DNA from: Furcasterigmium furcatum
Taxonomy: Eukaryota > Ascomycota > Sordariomycetes > Glomerellales > Plectosphaerellaceae
Length of the DNA stretch: 64,000 bases
Assembly: GCA_001599815.1 (NCBI GenBank)
Contig: BCIA01000001.1
Coordinates: 2,484,934 to 2,548,933, forward strand
Direction of reading: 5' to 3'
Within the stretch, counting starts at the first letter, position 1; every line of letters starts with the position of its first letter. A model generated the notes under the pieces. It saw only the letters and a list, made by a program, of their open reading frames with translations, was not told where the DNA came from and did not search any database. Below are positions 21,623 to 32,398 of the stretch, in pieces. The position numbers and the translations under genes were made by a program.

Positions 21623-22571
21623 GGCTGTGGTAATGTGTAGGGGATGTCGAGTGCTTAGGATGGTGCGCTTTTGGGCGGGCGGGCGGTGTGGAAGAGAGCG
21701 CCGTGCAGCCCGTTGGAGGTTGAGGTTGTCGTCGTCGCGTGAATTCGGTGAGCGAAGCCGTGGTGGACGTGCTTCGGTGACGTTCACGCGTTAATGGGTC
21801 CAGACAGTGTGGGTTTAACGGTGCGTGTTTGGTTCCTGACGGTCTCAGTGGACTACTTTTTAGCTGTTGGAACCTGGAGACCTGAAATTTTCTCTCCTCC
21901 ACATCCAACATCGGTCAACGTCGAGGAGTCTCAATCAGACAACAGGTTCGAGGACACCCTCTTGGAAGGGTCCGAGTCTCAATTAGACTCCCGCCACCTC
22001 ACAAAGAGCTCATTCAGCTCTTGCTGGCACCGACGCCCCTCTTCGAGCAATTCGCGACTCCAAGAACCTCGGATGCGATTCCTCCGCCAGAACCAGACGT
22101 GACACCTCGCTTCTACAAATGCTAGAGCTTGCCGCCTTCTATTTACCAGAGCGAGCAAGTGTGGACAATGAAGCAAAATTAAACACATCGTCGTGTCGCG
22201 ACCCTCAAAGAGGGCCGGCGCGGGGTCCGCGGGCTACACCAGTCACTCGACTTTGTCGGGTGCTTTGTGCTTGTCGGGGACATTCATTCTTCCACTGCGA
22301 TGCGCCATTGATGCGAGTGTTCAGAGGCGCAGATGTGATGAGGTTGTCAGGACTTGATCGTAGATTGGCCTATCTCGAGGCTATTCGCAATATCCTCCGC
22401 TTCGTGGCAACTAATCGCATCCAGATGCCTCCTCGCCTGGACCTCTCGTGACCATGTCGTTCGGTCCTTCTCAGATCTTAGACCAAGGGGGTGGCCTGTA
22501 ACGAAGCCGGGCTCAGCAAACCGGTCTTGCGACCAGGTTGTCGTTACGAAATTTACTTACTACACCCGCAC
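21623..22571. other. Intergenic region
   Basis: About 950 bp: promoter of the EF-hand gene and 3' flank of the glyoxalase gene (both minus). Only small frames without domains. Confidence 0.5.
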
Positions 22572-23821
22572 TCACTTGAAGTTGTTCTTCATCTCACGCA
22601 ACTTGGCCATGACCTCCACGGGGTCGCTGGCGCCCGTCACCTTGAGGATCTCGGGGTCCTACGATCTGTTCAGCAGAGGTCATCGGGTTTCTCGCAGATC
22701 ATCACTCACGCTGACGCGCATAAACACATTGTGCTTCTGTTGTTGACACACGAAACAGTCAGTCTCCCGATTTCACGATGCATCATCAGAATAGTGCGTT
22801 GGCAGGGCATCGCTTACCTTCTCGTCGCCAATTGTAAACTTGCCCTGCGTCTCCTTGTTGTTCTCCGCGAAGTCCTGCAACTTCTTGATCGCGTCGTTCT
22901 GCAACACCGACACGCAGAATTGGACGTTGGACTTGGTGTATTCGTGGCCGGGCTAAAGGCACAAATGTCAGCCAGTCCAGGTCTCCCTGCTACTTCCCGC
23001 GGAAGACCCACGTAGACGGCGGTCTCATCGGGCAGCGAGCCGAGAGTCTCGTTCAGGGCCTTGTGCATTTCTTTGGCATTTCCCTCGAAAAAGCGGCCGC
23101 ATCCTGGATGGAAGGAAGCATGTCAGCCGATGCAGCCGTCTGAACGGTGTCTCTTGCTACGCACCTCCGATGAAGAGCGTGTCGCCAGTGAACACGACCT
23201 TCTCGTCGCCGTCCTGCATGAACCAGCAGATACTGTCCTGGGTATGGCAGGGCGTGTGGAGGGCCTTGACGGCGATGCTGCCGATGTTGAAGATGGTGCC
23301 GTGAGCAGGGGTCTTGGTGACGCCCTCACACTGGTTGCCGCCGATGATGGGGAGGTCGTTGAGGCCGAGATCAGCGAGCTACGGCATGTTAGCCGACTTA
23401 GTATGAGCTAAAGCTGCGTTGAGTAACATTCCAGCTTCTTGTTGCCTCCGGAATGATCCCAATGGCTAGCAGCGTGTTAGTTTGGTGAGCGCCACCGAGA
23501 ACGAGGGGGGGCGATCGGTTGTTTACTGGTGGGTGTTGACGATGGCCGTCAGGTTGATCTCATTTCCATCAATGGCCTTCTTCAGGATGGGAGCAACTCT
23601 ATCGTGGATTTAGTTCTGCTTCCCGGGCAGTCCGAGGCGTGCAACACCTACTCGGGAGGGTTCGCGGGGTCAATAATGACGGCATCTTTGGTCTTGTCGT
23701 CGCGCACGAGGTAGGCATAGTTGTTGCTACTGCCCACCCCTGAGACAGAAGTTTGTTAGAATGCATCTACGGTCTCGCTGGGGTATTCGGACATACACAT
23801 GGGGATCGACTGGATGTGCAT
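22572..23821 (-). CDS. Hydroxyacylglutathione hydrolase (glyoxalase II)
   Basis: Nine exons: 23797-23821, 23652-23739, 23527-23598, 23432-23465, 23165-23378, 23012-23103, 22818-22952, 22710-22736, 22572-22658, giving 257 residues, the normal GLO2 length. Metallo-beta-lactamase fold: VGSSNNYAYLV start, metal-binding THHHWDHSGG, HTPCHTQDS, FTGDTLFIGGCGRFFEG, and VYPGHEYTKSN with the glutathione-site helices after it. Reaction: S-lactoylglutathione to D-lactate and glutathione in methylglyoxal detoxification, cytosolic (no targeting signal seen). Seven introns are GT-AG. Intron 4 (23379-23431) has no GT donor where the frame and the protein family demand one: it begins GAATGT and ends GTAG. See findings. 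Confidence 0.93.
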
Positions 23822-24334
23822 GGCTTCGGAGCGTGTGAGCTGGTGAGGGCGTCAGCACCGCATTACAAATCCCAGCTCAGCTACTGGACGAGGGTGAAGT
23901 TGACGACAACTCACAACAGCGGTGACGGACGTAAGGTTCTGTCTCAGAAATGGCCTGCGAGATACGATGCCGAACATGAATGGAGATGGGGATATTGAGT
24001 ATGAATGCAGATGATGAGATTGGATGTAAGAGTGAGTTTGACCTTGGGGGGTTGATGAATGACGTTTGATGTTACACCATGGATGGCGGCGTGGGCTATT
24101 GGCCCAAGCTTCGAAGCTCTTGTGGGGGCATTTCTTCGATTCGGACTAGTCTTCTTCCCCCAGAACAACCCGAGGACGAGGGTCATATCAAACTACATGT
24201 TGCCTTGCAGTCTGAAAGTTATCTGGCGTGGAAATGCCGAAGTCTGCCTCTTGAAAAGCCCCTTTCATATGATCCAAAGATGTGAAGATTCAAGATCAGC
24301 TGGCAGCCAATGTCCGGCAGGCAAGCCCGATTCC
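23822..24334. other. Intergenic region
   Basis: 513 bp between the glyoxalase promoter side and the metalloprotease 3' end; no gene seen. Confidence 0.5.
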
Positions 24335-25391
24335 TTACTCTTCATCCTCCTCTTCCTCAGATCGCCTCGACTGTTCATGAGCGACACGGTACTCTTGGTA
24401 GATCATATGCATGCGAGCTCTATCGAAACAAGTGGTCAGTACATAGCTGTACAGCAGTGAAGTTGCTCCCTGTCACAGAAAAGGTACGTACCCTTGACCG
24501 GGAGTGAAGTGCCGGATGCAGGCATCGAATTCGTAGCTCATGAAGTTGTGGATATCATCGAGTCCTTCGTGCTGAAAGCACGTGTCAGTTCCCTCGCGGC
24601 ACCTCGTCGTGGGCTCGCGAGCGCGAGGTGTGTCCTCGACCAGGTCGCCCATGCCGTTGCAGCCGTTGCAGAGACCGTCGAAGATGCTGCAGTTGCCCTC
24701 GAAAGTATGCCACAGGCCGAACCAGTGGCCGATCTCGTGCACGGCCGTCTTGCCCTCGTTGCAGCAGGGGCGGCTGTCGTCACCCGGCATGGTGTTGATG
24801 TTGACGATGCATCCGTCGAGAATCTCCTTCTCGGGGTTCCAGAACTGCGACTGGGGGTTGGTGCAGGATCCCGCGTTGCCAACCGTGTTGTTGGCGAAGG
24901 GGAAGTAGACGTTCAGCGTAGTGTAGTCGCCGACGTGGAGCTTGCGCTTGTAGTCGTCACGGTAGCGGCCGGGTTCGTCATAGTATGTCGTGTTGATGTC
25001 GTACCTAGCACCGAGGAAGTTGAAGCTGATGCCATGAGGTCCATAGGCTTCCTCAACTACAGCGAGCTGAGCAGCAACTTCTTCTTCCTGAATAGAAAGC
25101 CATCAGTCTGTATTTATACTAGTCTCCCTGTAAGAACAGTCTTACCGTAAGGTACCCCTTCTCGCGAGTCTCGTCACCGGCGAGAATGTGGAAGACGAGA
25201 TCCACGGTGATATCCTCCTGGGCAGCAGCAGCGAGAAGCCTGGAGTGCTCATCGTCGAGGACATGGTGGTGCGCCTTGACAAGGCCAGGAGGGCCACAGC
25301 GGTAGCCATCATCAGTTTGAACATCGCGAATGACATGGGCTTGGACCATAGAGGCAGCCGCCAGGCCAAGAAGAGTCGCTTTGGAGAACAT
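24335..25391 (-). CDS. Secreted M43-family metalloprotease (pappalysin-like)
   Basis: Exons 25146-25391, 24492-25087 and 24335-24419; introns 25088-25145 and 24420-24491 are GT-AG; 308 residues. Signal peptide at the N-terminus (MFSKATLLGLAAASMVQA); start set here rather than at an in-frame Met 16 codons upstream, which would bury the signal. Zinc site HEIGHWFGLWH (199-209) is the extended HExxHxxGxxH metzincin motif, with the Met-turn NFMSYEFDAC later. Conserved Cys residues (CNEGKTAV, GLCNGCNG) fit the M43B/MEP1 secreted type. The Glu-rich C-terminus after FTPGQG is an extra small exon. Likely an extracellular protease for nutrition or host interaction; a prodomain probably spans about 20-95. 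Confidence 0.9.
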
Positions 25392-27387
25392 GGTGGATGT
25401 GTATCCAAAAGTTGACAATGGGACAATAGATGATTCCAAAAACAGGTCTGGCTAGATCTTCGACAGGCTCTGAAGAGGCTAAGCTGTTGATGACTTCAGG
25501 AACGCATACTTAGGCGGAGGACGAGGTCCTACTTATACTTGATGTTTTCCTTCTCGATACCCTCCGATGGAGAAAACTCTGCTCGAAATTCCGGCGACAT
25601 TCCCGCGAGAGAATCTCGGACAACCTCCAGCATGCGGACCGGGGACCGTCATGAAGAACCAGGGGCCCAACTGGCCAGTGGCTCACTCACCCTCCCACCG
25701 GGCATCCCCTAATCCAATACCAGGACGAGGACTGCCACTCGTACATGACCTTGAACCGCAACTCGACCATTCGGTCTCACGCTCTCCCACTGGCTGATTC
25801 GGGCCTTTGATGCGGACAGGATAGGCTTCCATCGGATAGAAGGGCCGCAAGAAAACTCCGGGTATCAGGACCGAGAGCGAGGGATTCTCCTCGCAACGAA
25901 CACTGAGCTCAGGGGGCCGGGGCGGTTGATGAGGAGGCTCGTCAGCTTCGGTCAGCCCACGTGGCCGTGAAATGGAACATGTCCGCACTCACCGAGAGCA
26001 GGGATCACAACATGCTTCTGAAATGAACTGGGCGGATCGAGCACCCTCATAAGAGTTAGCGGTGTGATGAGCAAGGAGGTGGTTGCATATCCGGCGAAGA
26101 CGCGGGCCTGGCATGTACATATGATATCTGAGTGTGTCGAGGGTTGGGGTGTCTGGTAGGTTGTCGAATAGGATCCAAGGGACACAGAGCCATTGAAGAG
26201 CCAAGACAGCTTGGCAAGTAATACGAGTATATCGGATCTGGTTGGATTCCTTGAAGACACGCCGAAGAAGGGAGCTCGGACGGGTTCACACAAACAGGGC
26301 GTCTAGCGCGAACTGGCGGCGTCGGCCGGATAGCCTCCTGCTTCCCCGTCCCTCAAGCGAGCATGCAGAGCCGTGCAGAACAGGGGCTCTGGCGGAGGAT
26401 GCGTGGGGGGACTCAGAACGAGTGGCCCAGGTTGAGTTAGTTTCGGAGAGAACGAAGAGCGCTGAGTTAGTTTTTAGGAGTCGACAGCAGGCCGGAGTTC
26501 CCTTGGACTTGTCAGCCTAGCCCATACAACCCTCCGGCAGATGGACTTGCGTATAGTACGGCAGATGGCCGAACCAGGCAGTTGGTTCTTGTTGGGTAGT
26601 ATCCGGCAAGGATCGAGGGATGTGTGGCAGCAACTTAGTAAGTTCTTCAACTGCCCGGTACCAATGAAGCGGTCAGCTCAACGGAGTGTTCCGGATCATC
26701 CGCTGTCCGCATGACGCATGTTAGAGGTAGTCAGGGGGACGAAATGCTTATGCAGAAGAAGAAGAAGAAGAAGCGGTACTCTGTGCCAGTGGTGCGCGGA
26801 TGATGCCAGTCTCGCCTCGGCTCACCTCACATCAGATTTCTCTGGAGTCACTACCCAACAAGGGTGGATGGATACGCATACGCATCCTCGCGGGCCGTCA
26901 GCGGAATAGGGGCGCAGTAAAGGTCGAAAAGATCCTTTCGGTATCACGCATTACAAGCGAGCAACCTCCCCTGAACGCCGTCTAGGCCTGATGCAGTAAT
27001 GATGCCCAGAGGTCAGGGAGGGCTGCCAGGGTTTCGTTGCCATCCCGGGAGGCCTTGCTGACGGCCAATCGGGAAGGGCAAGGTCCTTGTCATTGAGACT
27101 GTAATGTCAAACGAGGTGGCAACATCTGCTCGTCTCTTGGAGCTTCGGATGTTGTGATAATACAGCACTCTCTTCTGATCGGATGAACATTGTGAAATCT
27201 CTCTCACCGACATGCCATCCCAGGTTGGCTCGCAAGAATCACCGCCTTGACCCCAGCGCTGGCCATCCGTTTGAGGGATGTACCCAGCGGTCAAGGCGTA
27301 CCTAGCACCGATGGGTCAGATTCCAGGCTTGACTATAAGAACAAAATCTTCAGTAGCTATTTTACGTTGTCCAGTCTAGAATCAAGA
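25392..27387. other. Gene-poor intergenic region, about 2.0 kb
   Basis: No domain-bearing frame on either strand. Holds the protease promoter and the 3' flank of the F-box-like gene, plus a short GAA tract. Confidence 0.5.
26754..26774 (+). repeat. GAA microsatellite
   Basis: About seven tandem GAA units in the gene-poor stretch. Confidence 0.85.
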
Positions 27388-28161
27388 CTAGCTCGACCTC
27401 TCATGGTCGTTTTGGGGGCTCGTCTTGGTCCTCTGGGGCCTTCTCTGCCTTGGCGCCCGGCAGCTCTTCTGGCCAAATTTACGATTCGTGTTGCGACTTG
27501 CCAGAGCTGTGCCGGGCTGTTGTATCTGATTTCGAAGAAAATGAGCGCCCATTGTGGCCCGGAACACAGCGCCGGCGGGATTTTGGGAATTCTGTCGTCT
27601 GAGATGTTCCCAAGCAGCCCCTTCGTCGAACAAGGGTGTAAAGGTTGAGTGCAGCCCACATAGTTTGAGCAGGATCGACCTGACCCGAAAGCGATCCTGG
27701 AGCAAGTACCCGACCGCAAGTTTCTTGAAGAAGGGATACGGTTCCCTGGGGCCAGGCTGCAGCTTCTTCCTGTTTGACGAGCGGCGAAGATGTTCGTCCA
27801 CCGACCTTAGCAAGGGATCCGCAGCCTCCCACACGTCAGTGCAGATCCCAGCGAGGCGTTCTGTGATTTTGTCGTCCATGGATGGGCTCGGGAATTCATG
27901 CTCGGTCAGCTCGAGAAAGGCGTTGAGTTGGGAGTTTTCCAGGTCCGGCTGTTCCAGTAGAGCAGCGGCGAGGACAAGCTTGTAGTGTTCCTTGTCGAGG
28001 ATGGCCTTAATGAGTCCGCGATAGAGGGGCATGCGAATCACCTGAACCTGCCGGAACATGGCACGGGATGCGTGAGCCACCCGTTGAATATCCTTGACTG
28101 ACAGGAGATGCCCAAGGATCTTCGACCGCATCTCCGGGGGCAGGAGTTTGAACACGTCCAT
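27388..28161 (-). CDS. F-box-like protein of unknown specificity
   Basis: Single-exon frame, 257 residues. The first 45 residues (LLPPEMRSKILGHLLSVKDI, then RVAHASRAMF) fit an F-box: Leu-Pro start, Leu/Ile-rich helices, and a hydrophobic-basic end. F-box proteins bridge Skp1/cullin-1 ubiquitin ligases to substrates. The rest is helical without a known repeat, and the tail is very Arg/Gln-rich (CRAPRQRRPQR). It sits beside the NLR gene on the same strand, 275 bp apart, with a TATA-like box upstream. Lineage-specific F-box genes are common in fungal accessory regions. Substrate unknown. Confidence 0.7.
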   Translation of the reverse strand: MDVFKLLPPEMRSKILGHLLSVKDIQRVAHASRAMFRQVQVIRMPLYRGLIKAILDKEHYKLVLAAALLEQPDLENSQLNAFLELTEHEFPSPSMDDKITERLAGICTDVWEAADPLLRSVDEHLRRSSNRKKLQPGPREPYPFFKKLAVGYLLQDRFRVRSILLKLCGLHSTFTPLFDEGAAWEHLRRQNSQNPAGAVFRATMGAHFLRNQIQQPGTALASRNTNRKFGQKSCRAPRQRRPQRTKTSPQNDHERSS

Positions 28162-28240
28162 GGCGGCGTCTTACTGTGTGGACTGTAGTTTGAGGGCGAT
28201 GTATGGGAATTCGGGAGAGAGTTGAGGGATTGGGTCCTCT

Positions 28241-28249
28241 ATTTATATA
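28241..28249 (-). promoter_or_regulatory. TATA-like box of the F-box-like gene
   Basis: Minus strand reads TATATAAAT, 80 nt before the start codon of the F-box-like gene; position and sequence fit a core promoter element. Confidence 0.5.
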
Positions 28250-28436
28250 AGAGCCAGCGGAAGAGGCTTCCAGGACGACCCTTATAGTTGACCAGGGCTG
28301 CATGTTGCTTCCAGTCGCGAGAGCAAATCCGTGCCATTTGAGTTTTGAGGCTATCCACCACGCCCCTTTAGCTTTACCACACTCGGCCTGCCTCTCTGCC
28401 TGCCAACTTACTGGAATACATGCAGTGTATGCTCAC

Positions 28437-31400
28437 TCAGTCAGTCCCAGATGGTATCAGGGCTTGGAGCCGCGGAAAATCGGAATCTCGACCACCAAAC
28501 TCTCGCCATTCTTCTAACAGTCGTTTTGCGAGATCTTCCAGGGACGACGTCTGTAGTTGGCCCCTGACAGTGGCTTCAAGGGACACATCTCGATTGGCTC
28601 CGTATTGGAGGAAGAGCCCGATAACGTTCGCTTCAAACGCCATTTGGCGCTCGGGGTAGAACAGCGTCGTTGTTCGATAGAGATACACCTCGCGTATCAC
28701 CTCGCCGAGGAAGAGGGTCCATTCCGTCGTCTGCGGCCCCTTGATGCGATTAGGGTTTCCGTTCGGGTCTGCTCCCCTCGCCAGCAACATCTCTACGATG
28801 CGGGTGCCGCGTCGCAACGCCACGTAGACGCGAACATAGACTGTTGGTCCGATGGAGCGGCGCCACGAGCTGTGCGGTGATGGCTCGCCGCACATCAGAA
28901 ACGGGACCCTCAACGAGGCTGCCAGCAGGGTCTGGAGCCGTTCCTGCGAGATGTCCGGTTGCCCCCGCAGCTTTGCAATGACATAGTGCTCGATGTGCAG
29001 CGTAGTCGCGAGTTCCAAGAACCCATAGCTGCCATGGTTCGATGCGAGGAGCAGGTTCGTCCACGCTCCGACGCCGTCCGGTATGCGGGGGAGATCAGCC
29101 TTGGCTAGATCCCACAGCTTGCCGTACGTAGGGTCGAGCTCGTCGAGAAGGCCTTCGTAGTTCTCGACCCTCTCCCCCATCTTCGCCAGCCTGCAGGCTG
29201 CCTCGAGTGCCTCAAAGAGTCCGATGAAGATCGACTTGCCCAAACGCCACGACTCCGCGTCGCCAAGCTTCCATTTTGCGAGCATCTGGAACTCGGTTAT
29301 AACGTGTGCGCTGATTTTCACTCGTCGGACTATCCCGCTGAGGAGGGCCAGATCAAGATCTGGCGGGCTCCAGCGCCGCCTCGACACAGCCAGAGCCTCC
29401 CACATGTATCCCCGCGACACGAACTGCCTGGCCGTCAGGTGCATGAAAGTCACGCTCTCCGAGCCCTCCAAGAGTCCGCCGCATCTGCTCCGGAGCCGAC
29501 GCTGCAGCCCCTTCCAGCGGGGTTCCAGCTCTTCCCAGGACTGCGGTGCAACTTTCTCCTTTCTGGCCGTGGCGATTCGCTCAAATTCGGTGACAGTGAG
29601 GCCTTCTGCCGAGAGAAACAGTAAGATAATGTCCAGGGGCGTCGATACACCCTGGCCCACGCATCTGAACGCCTCCCAATGGCCCACCAACTGGAAGAGC
29701 TGAGACGCCTCGCCAAGATATTCCCGCTTGATGTTGCGCATCATGTGCATGTATAGACCATTCCTTCCTCCGAGCCTCGATGGCAAGGCGACCAGGTGCC
29801 GCTTCAGCGCCTCGGAGCTGTTGCCGTCCAGGTAGCCGTCGATAATCGTGTTCATGATCAACCGGACCCAGACGAAGACACCTTGTGACTGTCTCGTCAC
29901 AGAATCAACAAACATATCTCGGTCCTCGAGCTCTGGAGCTTCATCGGATAGTCGTCGATCACAGTACTCTCGAATAGCCCCTTGCGTATGCTGGTGGACT
30001 CGTATCCTCGGCAGCGTGCTGAATCGTTGCTCGAAAATGTTCAGCTCGCGGCAGGCGAAGCAGACCTTGACTTTTGAAGATCGCCTGAACTCGAGGAGAA
30101 ACTCGGAAATATGCTTGTGGCCATCCGTTATCCACGCGTTGGTGCCCCATGCCTCGTCTTCGTTCTCGCCGTCGTAGAGGAGGTCCTTCTGCTCTTCCGT
30201 GTACTCGCTCCGCTTCTCGTGCATGCGGAATTCGTCCAGGCCATCGACCACCAGCATCAGCTTGAAGCGTTCCGAGCTGCTCAGCAAGGCGTTGAACGCA
30301 GCCTTCAGCACGGGCCAAACGTGAAGATCCTCGGCGATGAAGGTTTCATCCTCCGTGAAGAGCATGGGGAAGGCCGTGGGGATCAGGTCCTGTCGACTGT
30401 TCAGAATCTGGTGGAGGATACTCCGCAGCATGCCCTCTCGGGAGCTCTCCAGGTCTTTGCCCTGCTCTCGAAAGAAGAAGGCGGCCTTGGTGACATGCTG
30501 GCCACCTGCCCATCCCCGAAGGCTCTCCTCGACCTTGTGGTGCTCGTGGATGTACCCCATCACCGTGGACTTTCCGCACCCAGCCTTGCCGCTTATCCAG
30601 AACAGAGGCTCTTCGCTTTTGAGCCAGTCCATGAGGCCTGATGAGGTCGCCGGGTCAGCCTCGGGGTTGGGGTCGTCCATTATCCAGTCACAAGTGCCAT
30701 CGTATGGCTCGGCGATGGCTTCTCGCCATTCGTTGATGGTGGAATATCTCAAGCTTTCAAGAATCTCTATTCTCTGTCTCAGCACAATGTTGTATTTTCA
30801 CATTTGGTCGACAACTGGATGAGGGCGCTCACCCTTTTTTATTTTCTGGGCATTCCTCGTCGTCACTAAGCGCTCATAGTCAGCCAGCCCGTCTCCTCAA
30901 CAGAATGGCCCAGTTAAGGGATGTATTGCCTGTCATGGGTACCTTGTTGCGTGGGTATGCTGAAGGTGCAGACATCTCTGATGTAACCCAATGTGCGCTG
31001 ATAGCCCGTCTCAGTCGAGGAAGTGAATCGTGCCATGTCCATGTGGTTGGCGTTGATCGAGCCACGGCGAACATTGAACCCGTCGTAAGAGGCGGAAGAC
31101 TCTGGGACAATCTAACACCAACCATCAGCGTCTGGGACTATGGCGACGAGTACTGAATGGAGACTTACCACTCCTATGCCGGTCGGGAGCTCTTCCCTGA
31201 TGCATATGATGCTCATTGACTGTGAGATTGTAGTGAACTCGTCTCGCTGATTCTCGAGAATATGCGAGTCTTGTCTAAGTGTCCGAAGAAGCTGCTCATT
31301 CGGCTGGCGGAGGGTGACTTTGGCAATCCCTATCAAGACGTCTGCATAAGCCTCTTTCGAGCTGCCCCGATGTGGTGTTCCCATGAAGACCACGCCGTTT

Positions 31401-32012
31401 GTTGACGAATAGATGGCGCCCAGGGAAGGGTGTCTATTGTTGTTCATGTAATTTGCCGCCTTGATGAGGGCTTGCTTCACCACGAGACCCCCAAGACTGT
31501 GGCAGACGAATACAATTGGTCTTGTCTGTAGGCTGTCAGCTCCCTGAATACCATGCTCACCGAAGCATCCGAGCCCTCGAGGCCCTGCCGCAGTAATAGG
31601 ATGAACGACGTACAATCCCAGCCCTGAGCTGCGCCAGATCCTCAAGCAGGGTATCGGCGTGGCCGAAGATACTTTCTTGACTGGATGCGTGAAAGATCCT
31701 GGCAACACTGGCATCGTAGCCCCAGGCGATGACCCTGGCGTTCTCCAGGTCATCCTTCAATAAGTCTCTCGGCCAGCAGACAGCTTCGGCGCCTCTTGAC
31801 GTCCAAGTGCCCAGTCGGGTGCCGCGCAGGCCGTGAATGAAGACGATGTCGGTTCCGCCACTGATGCTCGTTGCTTTCCCATTCCTGTCAGCGGCTTCGA
31901 CGAGCACGACCGGCCCGATTCCATGGCTTTCGTGAACCGGGAGGTCTAAGTCGCTGCTGGACCCGTTGGAGGGGCTCCTGAAGTTCCTCCAGAACTTCAA
32001 GTCTCTCGGCAT
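28437..32012 (-). CDS. NLR: SesB-like hydrolase + NACHT STAND protein (possibly disrupted)
   Basis: Exons 31614-32012, 31169-31525, 30943-31111, then 30895 down to 28437. N-terminal alpha/beta-hydrolase (about 30-290): VFIHGLRGT oxyanion segment, nucleophile Ser143 in VCHSLGG, candidate catalytic His in NANHMDMARF; this is the SesB/lipase-like domain of fungal NLRs. NACHT follows with Walker A GKAGCGKST and Walker B LMLVVDGLDE, then a winged-helix/HLTARQF region and a C-terminus with ankyrin-like pieces (EMLLARGADPN, FLQYGANRDV). An in-frame TGA at 30798-30800 interrupts the last exon between the two halves. A 42-nt intron 30774-30815 (GTTGTC...ACAG, poor donor and branch) would remove it and give 1113 residues; otherwise the NACHT half is not translated. 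Such proteins act in allorecognition and incompatibility cell death. Confidence 0.8.
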
Positions 32013-32398
32013 GACGGCGACAGAGCGCTGGAGTACGTCGCTTGTTCGGATGAGTTTGCCTCGGGGTTGGACGAGAGTGAGGAGGAGGAGGCCTTTCCTG
32101 GTTCTGCTCGCGTGAAGGGCTAATTACTGGTAGCACAGAGGTCTGAGTTCATTGTGAGGGCTCCCTCCTCACAGCCTGATTTGTGAGGGCTGAATGAGGC
32201 GAAGTGTAGAAGTGTCCCCCTCATTGGACGCATCATCGGACAGGGGTGTGTGCTGAAAGTCCCAAGCTGCAGCTCGTTGGGTGGTGCCGATAAGCCCCGT
32301 GATCCCCTAAATTGATGGCCACTTCAGGTTCGCGATAGTGTAGTAGGTCGGCCAAAAGAAGGGCCTGTTGCTTGGGTATCTCAAGATGAGTATCATCA
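32013..32398. other. Intergenic region
   Basis: 386 bp between the NLR start and LAS1 3' end, both on minus. Nothing specific seen. Confidence 0.5.

Noticed and set aside
25142..25439. Earlier Met at 25439 for the M43 protease
   Set aside because: It would put 16 polar residues before an otherwise clear signal peptide.
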